Source of the DNA: Bifiguratus adelaidae
Lineage: Eukaryota > Mucoromycota > Endogonomycetes > Endogonales
NCBI GenBank assembly: GCA_002261195.1
Contig: MVBO01000131.1
Coordinates: forward strand, 1-41,052
Direction of reading: 5' to 3'
DNA: 41,052 nt
The notes under the pieces were generated by a model that searched no databases, was not told the DNA's origin, and worked only from the letters and a program-made list of their open reading frames with translations. This document shows positions 21,096 through 33,042 of this stretch, in pieces. The position numbers and the translations under genes were made by a program. Numbering within the stretch: the first letter of the stretch is position 1; every line of letters begins with the position of its first letter.

Positions 21096-24000
21096 CTAAG
21101 CATTACTATGATCTTTCTCCAGTTCAGCCCACATTTCCTCCATCAATCCAGCGGCTACCTCTTGATCATCGCGATCAATGGTATTGCTCGATCGAGGGGA
21201 AATACTAGCAATCTCTGGTAATTGAGGAGCTCCAGACGTTTGAGAAGGTGACGTGGGCGGAGCGTCTGCTGGGACCGCTGTTTTGGAAGAGTGATCCTGC
21301 TCTACGTGGGTAGATCCAAGATTCATGTTGGGTCGATACTGACCATCTATCTTGACCTCGTTGAGATTTAATGCCGAGCCCGGTTCGATCAGGCGAGAGC
21401 TTGTGCGCGGATTGGGTCTTTTCACGGCCGTCGAGTTGGATCCCGGTACTGGTGCCTCTGGTTGAGACGGTAACTCAACTTGTATTTGAGGATGAGATGG
21501 ATGTTGTGGAAGCGGCGGAACTGCGGCGGTATTGTAAGAGAATACTTGAGCAGCATGTCGTAACGATGCCTGACGTTTGGCGACAGGCCTTGGGAAGCTG
21601 TTGTTGTCCTGCGGAGGGCCGTTTGTCGAAGGTTTGCCACTTTCCTCAGGTCCTGGTATCTCCGATGGGGTAAATGGTGCTTGCAAGGCGAGCGAGGTGG
21701 AATGTACTATAGGTTCATGGCCTTCGATATTCAGTCCTCCACTGAAAGCTTGGGTAAGAGACACCACGGAGCCGTCAGACGGCTTCGATTGATGCCCGGC
21801 GCTGAATTGCCCTGAATGACCCTGCACTGGATCTAATGGTGGCGGTCCGTAATAGGCTGACGGGGTGGTTAGTCCATTGTAAGGTGCAGAGGCCGGGAAT
21901 ATGGGCTGCAGACCTCTTGGATCTTCATGTCCGGTAGGCGTCAAGGCGTTCAACCACGGCATATCAGGATTGCCATCAAGCGCAGGATTCCTAAACGCGT
22001 TGTTTTCCAGAGATCGACGCACCTCATCTCGGCGAGGCGACATGAAATCCTTTCGGATAGAGCCCGTCCTCTTCAAGGACGATTGCCGAGCCGGTACTGT
22101 GTTATGACCCATGTGGAGGCTTGCTACTCTGTTCAGTGTCGCCGAATTGGAGGAGGGTATAGTGCTGTTGTTGCGAGGTAGTCCAGCGGATTTGAACACC
22201 ATTGGCGCCGGACCAGCCGGCATAGGCGGCACGGCTGCCAGCCTTGAGAAAGGTGGCACGGTAGTAAGCAGCGAGGTGATATCGATTTTGCGGAACAGGC
22301 GATCGTGGTTCATGATGAGATCGTCAAAGACGCGATCGTGCATATATTCGACGGCCGTTCCAGCCGTGAGATGATCTTGGAATATTGCAGGGGCGAAAAC
22401 GATGGAAAGGTTGGACATGTTCATCTTGTTCTGCGATGAGTGCCGTATGACGCTATAACAGATGATGAATTCTTACGTGAAAAGTGGACCGCCATACTTA
22501 CTTTTTCAAGTGCTCAGAAATCACATTGAGAGTGTCAATCTTGGCATCAGGTAGGCTTGAGAGTTTTTGCTCTAGAGCAGCAACTCGCGCATTTTCATCG
22601 TCGATATCTAAGTCGAAGTTTAGACCAATGTCATGGAAAGGTCGAGCAAATTACTTACGAGAGTACTTCGACCGAGCTTCAATACTGAATGGGAACAAAG
22701 GCTCCGGCAACTCCCGCAGATACACTTTCAGTATGTTTGCAACCGCCATCACGTCATCTGTGACACCATTCTCCCCAAAGACCAATCCTTCTTCATCCCT
22801 TTCAAAGTCTAATTTGAGCTTGTCCGTTGTAGCCTGTCTCCCAGAAATGCGATACAATCCTTCTCGGTCCAAACCTCCCATGCTCTCAACAAAATGTATA
22901 CATTTTAGAACAATCAGCGGTACGGTTCGCTTGTGGGTTCGCGCATAGTCTGTTAATGGTATACCAAAAATCATGTCTAGGAACATTAGTTCAAGAGGAC
23001 GAGATATGAGACAGGCATACCTTTGCAATCTCCTGAAAAGTAATTTCGATAATAAATAGGTGCCAATCGATGACTTCGCGCTCTCCGGAAACGTTCTTTG
23101 AAAACGTCGGTATCAGCCGTCGGCGCCATAACGTCCACCCAGGCAGACATGGCCTCGGTGGACTACAAAGCCGCATGGGTCAGCAGGCATCGTCAAATGC
23201 AAGCTCGCTTATTCAACCCACCTGTTGTTGCAAGCCAATGAGCTGCATTTCACTCCGTATCCAGTTCTCATGACTCTTCTTGGTTCGACCGGATTTCTCC
23301 GTCATAGAACTGTCCATCATCTAACGTCAAACGGTCAATCATGGCACGAGCGACACATACGGCAGCATTCACGTACCTGTAAGCCCGTCTCCATGACGCT
23401 TGCTTGAATGAGTCGTAGATCCTCTAGCTTTTGTATAGCTTTGCGATAATCCGAATCTAGGGAGCATTGAGCCAACCATCCGAGACTTGCCTTGACTAGA
23501 GGGATAGATGACACTTACCAGCCTCAGCTACTTCCTTCTTAATCTTGGCGACTCGAACGTTTTGCTTTTGAGCATCATTGACGCCCACACCGCCACCGGC
23601 GGCTGCAGCACTTTGACTCAACTGGCTGCTCATCGAAACCACCTTTGACATGAATTTATCGATACGCTTGTCAGGCTGCGTTGGCTTTGGGGGTGGCATT
23701 TGTGGTGAGAGGCTTTCCGATCCTCTTTGGAACTCTTGAGAGAATCGCGTATCGGCGGAATGCTCGGAGGATGTAGTCGCTGGGCTACTGGCGGATAGAT
23801 TGGTGAGCGAGGCACTTTGCGAGTTTGCGTGACCGGTGACTTGGTTAAGATTTGTTAGTGCTGCATCAAGTTCTCTGCACTTTAATTCATATTGACGTTG
23901 CAACTGCGACGGAGTTTAGGATATGTACGCAGGGCATGTTAAGGTGTCATGTTCAACCTACCTTCGGCAAGACTTGAAGACGCATGTCGCGATAGGCATC

Positions 24001-24639
24001 ATTATTGTCTTTGAGCTGTGTCTTAACCGTTCGCCGCGTCTCCTCAAGGGACGTCTAGTCGCAGCTGAGTACCGCGTCACAACTACAAGCGCAACCACCT
24101 ACCTTAAACTGCGTCAGAATCTCCTGTTCTACTTTGAGATTTCCAATCAAGTCGCTTCGCATCCACGACAGGTTCCTTGTGTACTCGACAAGTTGCTGCC
24201 ACGCCGCCCGGTTCGTTGTCTCCAATTTCGTAAACTGATGGTATTCTGCAGGTGGAAGTGGATTGGATCCCTGAGGTACTGGCTGTGAGCTCCCTAGTGT
24301 CCCGTCAATGATGCCAGGTAAAGGCTGCTTGGCCGCCAATCTGTCTAACGCCTTCTGATATGAATCTTCGATTTCCATGCTACCAAGGGCATCAGTCCCT
24401 GAAACAACGACATCTCGACATCTCCTCTGCCCTGCTGCTCACCGTTCACGAAAGTAATTGATAGTATTGGAAAGGTCATCAATAGTCCACTTCATGGCTT
24501 GCTTAATGTACTCTGCTTGGGCATCCATCCGAAGCAACTACAAGGCATCAGGTACCATTACCTCGGCTGCTCAACTTACGTCTTCCTCGGCTTCTGAGCT
24601 CACGCTCGCTCGATGCGAGCGTCGTTGTTGAGCAGACAT
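21096..24639 (-). CDS. Rgd1-like F-BAR and RhoGAP protein
   Basis: Eleven exons, 1003 residues: 24639-24580, 24537-24443, 24379-24103, 24054-23962, 23903-23519, 23456-23377, 23320-23222, 23162-23021, 22976-22659, 22607-22502, 22452-21096. All phases agree; the first intron is only 42 nt. The F-BAR domain (about 20-380) covers AMKWTIDDLSNTINYFRER through the coiled helices ending with SHENWIRSEMQ. It is interrupted by a Ser/Thr/Pro-rich insertion within exon 5. The RhoGAP domain (about 411-600) has IFGIPLTDYA, GLDREGLYRISG with arginine finger Arg453, LRELPEPLFPF and NKMNMSNLSIVFAPAIF. The last 400 residues are disordered, rich in Pro/Ser. Yeast Rgd1 binds phosphoinositide membranes and turns off Rho3/Rho4 in polarity and cell-wall stress; the target GTPases here are inferred. 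Start chosen because MSAQQRRSHRAS is the first ATG and splices in frame. Confidence 0.93.
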
Positions 24640-24722
24640 GTTATTCACAACTTCATGCGAAAGGGAACCGTGAAATAGGATATCTTCGGGGGAGGAGGGG
24701 AGGAGGTACACCAATTTTATTA

Positions 24723-26307
24723 CTAGCCTTTGTCTGCCATTGATCCCTTTCTCTTTTCTTTGGATACCTTTCTTGCTCTCTTGGCGGCTGGGGAGGTTGC
24801 TTCGCTCGTATCGGGTAGTTCATGTATGGTGGTAAGGGGAGATTGCTTGGCTTTGGCTACCGGATGAGTTACGGTGATTCATATATTTAATGATGGAACA
24901 CTTACTTTCTACCGGGCTTTTCATGAGGTGATTGAGGTGAGGTGATCCCATTTCTTGCTTCATGCCATCCATGGACATGGTTTGATCAATCATGGGATTC
25001 TGCGGTATTGGTGAGTTCATCATGGCTGCAGGATTGAGCATGCCGATCTGTCCAGACAGGTTATAGGCATCTTCACCCGGGTTGCGCTGGAATTATCGAT
25101 GTGAATCAATGGTATATGACGACACATTGTCACAACTTACAGCCCCATTGCCCATCATCGGCATGCCTGATACGCCCATCCGTTGTCGTTGCTGTATTTG
25201 AGCATCGCGAACAAGCTGTGGATAATTGGCCAGTGATTCTAGGGCATGCAAGGTCAGCATTAGTTGTCAAATTCCGGGCATACGCTTACGGGACGGGGTC
25301 CATCCCCTTTCCACACTGAGCTGCATCAGTTCCCGCATGCCGCCCAAGACGGCTGCAATTCGTAGATACCGGGACACGCGCTCAGGTAGCCCGTATCCAT
25401 CTACGACACTCTCTGGTAGATTGTATCCCGCGGAAACCGTGCCATCAAGCTTGGCAAGGCTATTCTTGTGCGCTTTGGATTTGATGCTATCCTTGGAATC
25501 ATTGAGCATGTCGGCGAAGTCACGTTTTGTACACGCGCTTCGAGGAACGAATTCATTGTGACTGACGGTGGTGAAGTCCCACGTAGCAATCTTGTAATTT
25601 CCGGTCGGATAAGTGGGTATCAATGTCACTCGGAGCGGTCCGCGAGCCAAAACCTAAACAAGAGTGAATATGATCCACCATCACCAACGTCTATCTCTTT
25701 TCTCACCTGACATCCATTTTGAAACGTATAATATAAGGAGGTATCGCGTGCCTCGACGAGACGCACACCATTAGCGACAACGGTTTCAAAGGCACCTTCG
25801 AGGACGATTTTGATGGATGTGATGGAGTTTTCGTAATGAGATGAGAAGTAACGAGGTAATAGAGGATAGGGTATTTCTAAATGTCTGTCAGAGGCGGATC
25901 CTATCATCCTTATGCACTTACCGCATGATTGGCCGTTGCCTTGCGCAGCATTGAGCAGGTCATGCCGCAGGACAGCGCGTTCACTAAAGAACTCGCTCAC
26001 TATACTTTTCCATTGGGTGATATCTACAGTGCCATGCTAGAAAACAACGTGTCAGACACTCGTCAACGTCCACGGTATTCGGTATCCATACCTGGCTTAC
26101 GCTCCCCAAAAAGTCACCTAGCTGTAAGATCTTGATCACACCGGGACCTGCCGTGAATGCTGGACTAGGCAGGGCGTTAGACTAGACAAAAAACGCGTGA
26201 ACTCGACTTGATACTCACTAGCTCGGTTGACCATTCGCAGCACCTGGAAAGGTCATTGGTCGCTGTGCCGAAAAGTTACCCCGCTGCATCCCCCCCGGAT
26301 TGTTCAT
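24723..26307 (-). CDS. LIM-domain-binding (LDB/Mfg1/PtaB-like) transcription regulator
   Basis: Eight exons, 404 residues: 26307-26219, 26164-26101, 26036-25922, 25876-25707, 25653-25290, 25238-25141, 25086-24906, 24856-24723. The core (about 35-270) matches the LIM_bind family: GPGVIKILQLGDFLGS, WKSIVSEFFSERAVLRHDL, EIPYPLLPRYFSSHYENSI, DTSLYYTFQNGCQVLARGPL, and NYKIATWDFTTVSHNEFVPR. The flanks are Met/Gln/Pro-rich, and the last 40 residues end in a basic KRARKVSKEKRK run that looks like a nuclear signal. Fungal LDB proteins (Mfg1 in yeasts, PtaB in Aspergillus, Adn in fission yeast) act with Flo8/Som1-type factors in adhesion, filamentation and development; this assignment is by family. The gap to the RhoGAP start is 83 bp and to the RRP12 stop 104 bp. 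Confidence 0.85.
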
Positions 26308-26411
26308 GACCTTAATGACCCTCTACGCTCTACACCTGTCAGAGGTGATACTCGTCAACGAGGCTCAACTCAAAGAGAGAAAGAGAGAAGATAAGTGAAA
26401 GCTAGTTCAAT

Positions 26412-29400
26412 CTATTTGTTCAATTTGCCTGTAAATGACATTTTCTGATGCTTTCCCTTCTTTTTGATCACCTTGGTCAAGGGCACGTAGGCATAAGGAT
26501 CAGGTTTGCCCTTACGCTTCACATCACCACCTGCACGCTTTGCCTTGAATTCTGCACCAATGCGTTGAATGTCGCGTCCTTTCTTCTTTTTGGCCTTGCT
26601 ACTGGTCTCGATATCCACATCCATCATGTCGTCGTCGGCGTCACGTTGTCTCTTGTTGAACTTGATACGGTTGCCTTGGCCTCGAGTGAAGCCATCAGCA
26701 CTACGTTGTGCTTCCATGTAGTAGTTCTCCTTCTCTTCGCTGTCATCTTCTTCCTCTGCAGCTTCCGCCTCAGAGTCGGTCTCATTGATCACCATTCTGC
26801 CGTCTTCACCAGAGGCAAAGGCATTCAACATGCTTTGCACACGGGCAGCCTTCTTGGCATAGGTGTCCGGTTTAGAGGAAGTGACCTTGCCGACAACAGC
26901 GCGATCCAAAAAGTCGAGAGGACCCTCTTCATCTTCGCGAATGAAGCTCTGCACGGCTTCCTTCTTGGATTTGGGCGCCTTGTTGGCGCCGTTGCGTACG
27001 GGCATAGCTTCTTCGGTGTCGGACTCGAGTTCACTCTCTGAACCGTACAAGGCATCCTCATAGGCATTGTTGTATTGACTTGCCGGTTTAGCCTGCGGCT
27101 CATCCTCTTCCATGTCCTCGTCTTCGACCTCCATGGCACCCTGCTTCTTTCTCTTGGCCCGTTCTCGGCGCTTGCGAATATTGATCAAGAGTTTCTTGTC
27201 GTCTTCCGGCACATACTTGTCAATTTCTTCGTAGCCAAACCTTCGGATCAGTCGCTCAAAGATGTGTCTGACTTTCGCCTTGAAGTGACTCTTGTGTTCA
27301 TGAGACCAGGTCAAGATGCCCTTGACGATATCGCCAAGGTGATTCTGTAACAAGGCTGGCTCAAGGGACACAATAGCTACCTTGACAAATCCCAAGGACG
27401 ACTTCACGATTTCGCGGTTGCTAGAGATGACAAAATGATGCATGGTGGATAAGAGATCGGAAACCAGGTTTGGAGCAAGGGAGTCTACAAACGATCCATG
27501 AATCGAAGGCATATTCTTCCACGCACCCCATCATTGTCTTACCTTTAAATTCAAAGAGGAGTCGCGATAGAGACGCTACGGAGGCACTAATCATGTGCGG
27601 CGTGGATCCGGCCAGACCAGCCGTCACCATTAAAAAGTATTCGCCAATGGTGGCAGTCACTTGGATGGTATAGTCAGTATCCGACATGTAATCTTACTGC
27701 CTCTCAAACTTACCATCCTGGACGCCTTCCTCCATACCCTCTACTTTACTATTGACAACCGTGCCGCCCGCCGCCATCTTGCGGCCCATATCCACAAGAA
27801 GCTCATAGGCCAAGTCTCGTGATCGTTCATTGACTTCCTTGGTACACAAGACAGCCTCGGAAAGGATGGAAGGGATTAAGTGGAGGTCGCTGGTAGGCAA
27901 GAGATCGACCGTGTAAATGAGGATTTGCAATCTATCTTTCCTGGACGAAGGAGTCACAGCAGTGGTGGATTCGAGGAGCTTGCTTTGTAAATCCTCGATA
28001 TTTTCTTGCAACACGTGCTTGCCCATAGTGCAAGTTGCCATCTGGTTGAGTACCTTGTAGGCCTTCTTTTGGATTTGTGGTTCATCTTCACGCGCCAACA
28101 GTGAGGTAGCGGTCTGGTAAAGCGATTGAGCTGAAACATGATCGAGGAAGGGAGCCATAGATATGGCCAGATCGAGCATCGTGTGGGACATGGGAGGTGG
28201 AACCGAGGGATCGTTGGCTGCGCTGTAATTGGAAGGTTGTTCGAGCGCATCTTTCAAAAGGCCGGAGACCTTGGCGTAGGTCGTTCGAATGTCTTGTTCG
28301 CTGGTGATGGAGAGAAATGTGGTGATCACATCGGATAGGTAGCTGCGATACATTGGAACGGTCTGACTGTAGATGTTGAAAAATACCGCGAGGTAATTTG
28401 CAGCAAAACTACGCATCAGCTCGATGTTTTTTTGTCCATTCTGTTTTGTGAGTCCATAAGCTTGGCGCAAGTGATCCTCTTCGGCATCCGATTTTGCAAG
28501 TTGATTGTTTTTGACAATGAGCTGTCCGAGTCCCTGACATATTGCGGGCCGCAAGTCCGGATGCGAATAGAGGACCTTTGAAAACTTTTCGGCGACTGGC
28601 ATAGTGAAGGCTTGCGGCAAGTCGGTAGGCAGATCGCAAAAGCCTGGTACCAAGCTCCAGATTTGTTGGAAAAGGGTATCATAAATCTTGGACTCGATGG
28701 CACGACCGGCATCCGAGAATTCGTGGCTCTTTTGCAAGAGTCGGTCAGCCAACGGCATCAGCTCTTGAGAAAAGTATGCCATTTCTGTATTCATAATGTG
28801 CTCCTTGAGCAATGGAAGCATGAAAGCTCTGCCGATAGACTTGGTGTTCGTGGGTGTTTCCAAATTGAGTGGCAGAACAGCAAGTACAGCCGCTGGTCCT
28901 GCATGGGTAATGGCGGCGCCCAATGTAGCATCCAACGATGGCTTGATGAGATCATCTGGCGAGAGACGTAGCTCGCCCACAGCGCTCAAAACGCCTTTCA
29001 TAAGATTTGCTCCGCTGCGTCGAAGTCGCTTGAACAAAGCTTGGATAACGACGAGCACTTCCGCCCAGGCGTCCTGATAGTGAATGCTGAGTCCGTCTTC
29101 CGCTAGTTTGATCATGGATTTGAGTCCATGCTTTTTGTGTGTTGTTGCTTCGGTGATGAAATCGTCAGTGATGCACCTGACGACTGTCGATAGACATTGA
29201 GCAATGGAAGTATTAATCTTTGGGATTCCACTGTGGAAATCAGCAAAAATGATGGAGAATAGTTGAGGGACTTGGGTTGTGCATTCATTCGGATTGATGC
29301 TAGAAAAATGTCTGGTGAGCACATTGCCTCTGATTGTTGACCACGGCATCTTACCGATAATAGGATGTCATGCCGCTAGCCACAATGTTCAACCATGCGG

Positions 29401-30584
29401 GCAACACTTGCTCATCGTTTCCACTTGGCTTGAGTTCCAACAAAGCCTGCAAGACGGGATTACTAAAGGCTGCAAGTATGACGACCAAGCCAAACATACC
29501 CGTAACACCTGCACAAATTTGTCCTCGTCAAACGAAATACTTTCCGATCCAAATAGACTCTCAAACACCTCGAAAGCCGCAATAGTCAGGAATGCATTGT
29601 TCATTTTGGGAAGTTGCAGCAGTGTTTCACACAGTGGATTGAAATGCTAAGATGAATGAGCCGAGAGCGTTCTGAAAGGCGATCGTCCAACTCACCTGAG
29701 CGGGAAGCATCACCACAACGTGCTTTAGAAGGGTCAATACATGGATCGCCGACCCTGATTCATCTCGCTTCTTCATGTTCGAAAGAGATTGAAGACACCA
29801 ATCGGCAACCATACCAGCGGCGGGATGCACGACCATTGGAAGTGGTGGTGTAGTGACGACATTGCGCACTGCATCCTGAGCTCGCTTTCGCACCTTGGGT
29901 CGGCCATCATTGCAGAGCATAATCAAGGCCTGAAATGCCTTCCTTGTGGTAGGTTGTTTCCAAGTCGGCCCATCCTGAGCAATGATCAAAGCTTCCAAGC
30001 ATCCGAGCACAGATCGTACGATGGGTGCCTCGGTGGTATGTGACTTCAAAGCTGTGAGGAGAATGGTGAGTGTTTCGGTGAACCGTTGCCGAGAAATGGA
30101 TTGCGGTACGCTAGACAAGATTGATCAGCCATTTTTCATTACATTCTGCGCAGGACTTACTGAGGGAGAACAATATCCAAAAGATACAGGATGGGAGCTG
30201 CCACAGGACTTGCAATCTGACCATCCAATGTCGTCAACTAAGGACAACAGCATGTCAACGGTCGACCATACCTCCCGGTTGCTTATAACACTTACCAAGG
30301 CGGCATAATAGGCGGTAGGAATACGAGGCGTTTGCTGCTCATCCAATGTCTACCATTCAACAGAACGGTAAGCCAACACGTTCAAGCGTCCCTCTCGTGC
30401 ATGCCGGGCGCCTTACCTCTTCGGTCGCTAATAAGGTTGCAGCCACCTAAAACCCGCACGCAGCAACGGTTAGCGTATTCCAACACTTTCTCAATGGAAG
30501 ATATGCATTGAATAGACTTGCCTGCTTCTGATTCTCCAACTTGGAGTGAATCTGTGGCCTAATTTTGGCCAGTTGCTCCTCCAT
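26412..30584 (-). CDS. RRP12: Ribosome biogenesis protein RRP12 (NUC173 / HEAT repeat)
   Basis: Ten exons, 1217 residues: 30584-30522, 30446-30417, 30349-30296, 30237-30161, 30110-29696, 29646-29500, 29446-29355, 29299-27714, 27659-27543, 27484-26412. Mostly alpha-helical HEAT-type repeats. The N-terminus MEEQLAKIRPQIHSKLENQK, the TPRIPTAYYAALLTTLDGQI stretch, the FNPLCETLLQLPK NUC173 region and GEYFLMVTAGLAGSTPHMIS are typical of Rrp12. The C-terminal 270 residues are charged, with acidic clusters (SDTEEA, EEEDDSEEKENY) and basic runs (RKRRERAKRKKQG, AKKKKGRD). Rrp12 is needed for maturation and nuclear export of 40S and 60S pre-ribosomes. The first intron (30447-30521) starts with GC (CAG|GCAAGT), a rare but recognised donor class. 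The 30-nt exon 2 is small but in frame and conserved in position. Confidence 0.94.
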
Positions 30585-30651
30585 GGTCGTGAACAAGAGC
30601 AAGAAGGCAGCGTAAAAAAAATTACAAATTAATTCATTGATTTAATTCATT

Positions 30652-32282
30652 CTAATTGAGAGTCAAGGTGAGGGAAGGAATGGCCGTATTGGTAGCAGGC
30701 CAGGTATAGACGACATTATAGGAACCATTGGCATTAGCAGTAATATTAGGAGCACCGGCGGCGGTGGAGATGGTGAAAGTTTGGCCCGGAAGGGTGTAGA
30801 CGCCCTTGTTCTGAGTGACAGCGGCGCCGTTGGCGTAGACAATGAACTTGAACACATCCTTGCCGTTGCCATATGGCTTGGGATAGGAGACGGAGAGTCT
30901 CTTCTCGGAAGCAACAGCAGTGATCACACCAGTGGTGGGAGTCAAAGTCAGATGACCAATGGCAACCTGGCCGGGAATTTGCCATTGAACGACGGCAGGG
31001 TAGTATTGAGTCGGATCACGCGTGGTAGACTCATTGACCTTTTGACCGCCAATGGTTTGAGTGGCACTCATCCAGACAGTGTCCACACGAGGATTGGTGC
31101 CATTGCCAGGACCGATGTAGCGCTTCAACTCGCGGCAGTAACTACCAAAGGATTGGAACAAGGGAACAATGTTGGAGGGAATGGAGGCTCCAGGAGAAAC
31201 AGCGGCAACCAGGGGTGCAAAGCCCCAATCACCAGGGTGTCCGGAAACAGTGGTTTGCCAGACGGTGCTGTTCAAGTCGGGCAAGGGAGCGTGTTGCTGA
31301 CCAGCCGCCAACCAGATCCATTGGGCATCAATAGCGATATATTGAGTCATGTCAATGCCATAGGCACGATCATAAGGTCCGGCAATGTTCTTCAGCCCAG
31401 CATGGTAAAAGGCAGCGAGGTCGTTCCACAAGGCGTTGATGATTTGCTTTCCAAGGTTATTGAGGACCCTGTTTTGAGAGTAGTTGATCCAAAGAGACAA
31501 ACCATAGAAATCAACACCAGTATAGGTAGGGCTGTTGTACTCGTAGAGGGTATTGTCACCGTTGTAAGAAAAGAGCGAATAGATTTGTTGTGCAAAGCTT
31601 GTAGCGTAGCTCACGTAGGTGGGATTGTTGTAGTTGCGACCTACATAGTCAAGCATGAAAGCGCGCATGATGGCAATGTTGGAGTAGCTGGGAGGGATGG
31701 ATGTCGCGGCACGATTGTAGGAACCAAGGGCGGCCAATTGCAAAGCGGCTTCAATGTTGGCAATTTCAGTGGCATTGTACCGGCCACTCCAGTTTTCCAA
31801 TTGAAGAATGAGAGTGGTACCGATAAACTCACGCCAGTTGGGATCGTAGCTTGAGTATTCGACCGTACCGGTAGGCGTGGGACCCTCTAAGCAACAGAAT
31901 TTGGATCAACAACTCTACATCAAAAGTTGCGCAGGACACGCTTAAAGGTACCGTCATAGACGGCGCCGGTGACATTGTATTGCTGAGTCAAGATGGCATT
32001 GACGGCTTGCACAGCTCTGGCCGTGTCGTTGCCCTGGTTACGCAACATCAATCCCACGGCGTAAAAAGCGGTCTGACGGACTTCGTGCACGCCAGGAGGG
32101 AAATCCAATGTCTCTCTCTTCAAGAAACCGCTGCCATCCCAGTCCTTGTCCATCCATTCGAGCGACAAGGTAGCCAAGCTTTGAGCATTGGCGGAAAGAG
32201 AACCCAGCGTGGTTTGGGCCATCGCATAATTGGCGACTGCGAGCAGCAAAGCCGAACTGATCCAAGTCACCAAACCCTTCAT
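30652..32282 (-). CDS. Secreted six-hairpin-like protein of unknown function
   Basis: Two exons, 32282-31940 and 31886-30652 (53-nt intron), give 525 residues. Start chosen at the second in-frame ATG because MKGLVTWISSALLLAVANYA is an ideal signal peptide (cleavage after AMA, residue 22); an ATG at 32324 would add 14 residues. Body: SLEWMDKDWDGSGFLKRETL, REFIGTTLILQLENW after SSYDPNW, and many N-glycosylation sequons. The first 400 residues look all-helical, as in an (alpha/alpha)6 toroid. The last 110 residues are a Gly/Thr/Asn-rich beta domain. It resembles an abundant fungal family of uncharacterised secreted proteins with the WMD...YDPNWREF signature; possibly a polysaccharide-active enzyme or lyase, but I cannot name an activity. 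The intron donor GTGTCC is weak; GTACCT 10 nt upstream is the alternative. GC-rich biased codons suggest high expression. Confidence 0.85.
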
Positions 32283-32346
32283 ACCGAGAGAAATAAAAAG
32301 AGAGTGGAAGGAGACTAAGGACAAGGTCAGGAAACCGCGGAGAGGC

Positions 32347-32357
32347 TGTATATATAG
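32347..32357 (-). promoter_or_regulatory. TATA box of the secreted-protein gene
   Basis: On the minus strand CTATATATACAGC lies about 65-75 bp upstream of the chosen ATG at 32282, a normal TATA-to-start distance. It supports transcription starting just upstream and the use of the start at 32282 or 32324. Confidence 0.55.
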
Positions 32358-32861
32358 ATCTCTAACGAGCTCTCTCCGTCAATGTTTGTCCTACCTTCGT
32401 AGCGTTGGTGTTCCCCGTAGAAGGACGCAAAAGGCGACGAATGTTAAATGAAGTGTAGACTTGTATCACTTTGCGCGATCTTGTGTTGCCTTGATTCCTT
32501 GGGGCGAGAAGGTAGCCAGGGAACGCATTCCCGCGCACATGGAAGCCGTTCCTGGCTGTCTTAGGGTTCACCTGACGCGTGACCTCGATCGGGCATGTTT
32601 GTCTGCTCTCTCTTGTCTCCCACTTGCGTTGGTGCGACACGCCGCCGATGAACGTTGTTTGGTACACTAGCAATTCACCGACAGCCGCTCATAAGCGGAG
32701 AATGAATGCCACACCAAAGTGTCTGGCATGCTGTTCGACACAAGGCGGTAGGCGTGGCCCAGAGTGGCCTGTCATTGGGAATCATTCGTCGGCCTTCGGT
32801 GACCTTCCACATGTTACGCCCATTTGTGATGACATTTTCCCCGGTTCCCGTGGCCGACACT

Positions 32862-32879
32862 TATATAAAGTATATAAAG
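32862..32879 (+). promoter_or_regulatory. Doubled TATA element
   Basis: TATATAAAG is repeated back to back (TATATAAAGTATATAAAG). It resembles a strong TATA box on the plus strand, yet no supported gene follows for almost 1.9 kb. It may drive an unannotated or non-coding transcript, or be part of the divergent upstream region. Confidence 0.35.
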
Positions 32880-33015
32880 AGCACGCGATTGGACCATTTG
32901 CCGTTCACCTTTGGCGTGAAAAAGTGGATTTTGGAGAAGAGGAGATGGAAAGGTAGATGAGCATGCCAGGAAGCATAGCTTTAGGTTGGGTTGCGCAGGC
33001 GTTGTCTTGGGTTAT

Positions 33016-33042
33016 CCCCTCGAGACTCCCCCCTTAAAGGGG
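33016..33042. promoter_or_regulatory. CCCCT/AGGGG (STRE-like) cluster
   Basis: ATCCCCTCG at about 33016 is followed by CCCCTTAAAGGGG around 33030-33042, two stress-response-element cores in inverted orientation. It sits about 740 bp upstream of the secreted-protein gene. Motif meaning (Msn2/4-type C2H2 factors) is known from yeast; its function here is inference. Confidence 0.35.

Noticed and set aside
26448-27041. 197-codon plus-strand ORF antisense to RRP12
   Set aside because: Its hydrophobic Leu/Val/Phe-rich composition is the reverse image of the Lys/Glu-rich RRP12 tail.
30781-31854. 357-codon plus-strand ORF antisense to the secreted-protein gene
   Set aside because: It mirrors the strongly biased codons of the real minus-strand gene; the minus strand has the signal peptide, domains and splice-consistent frame.
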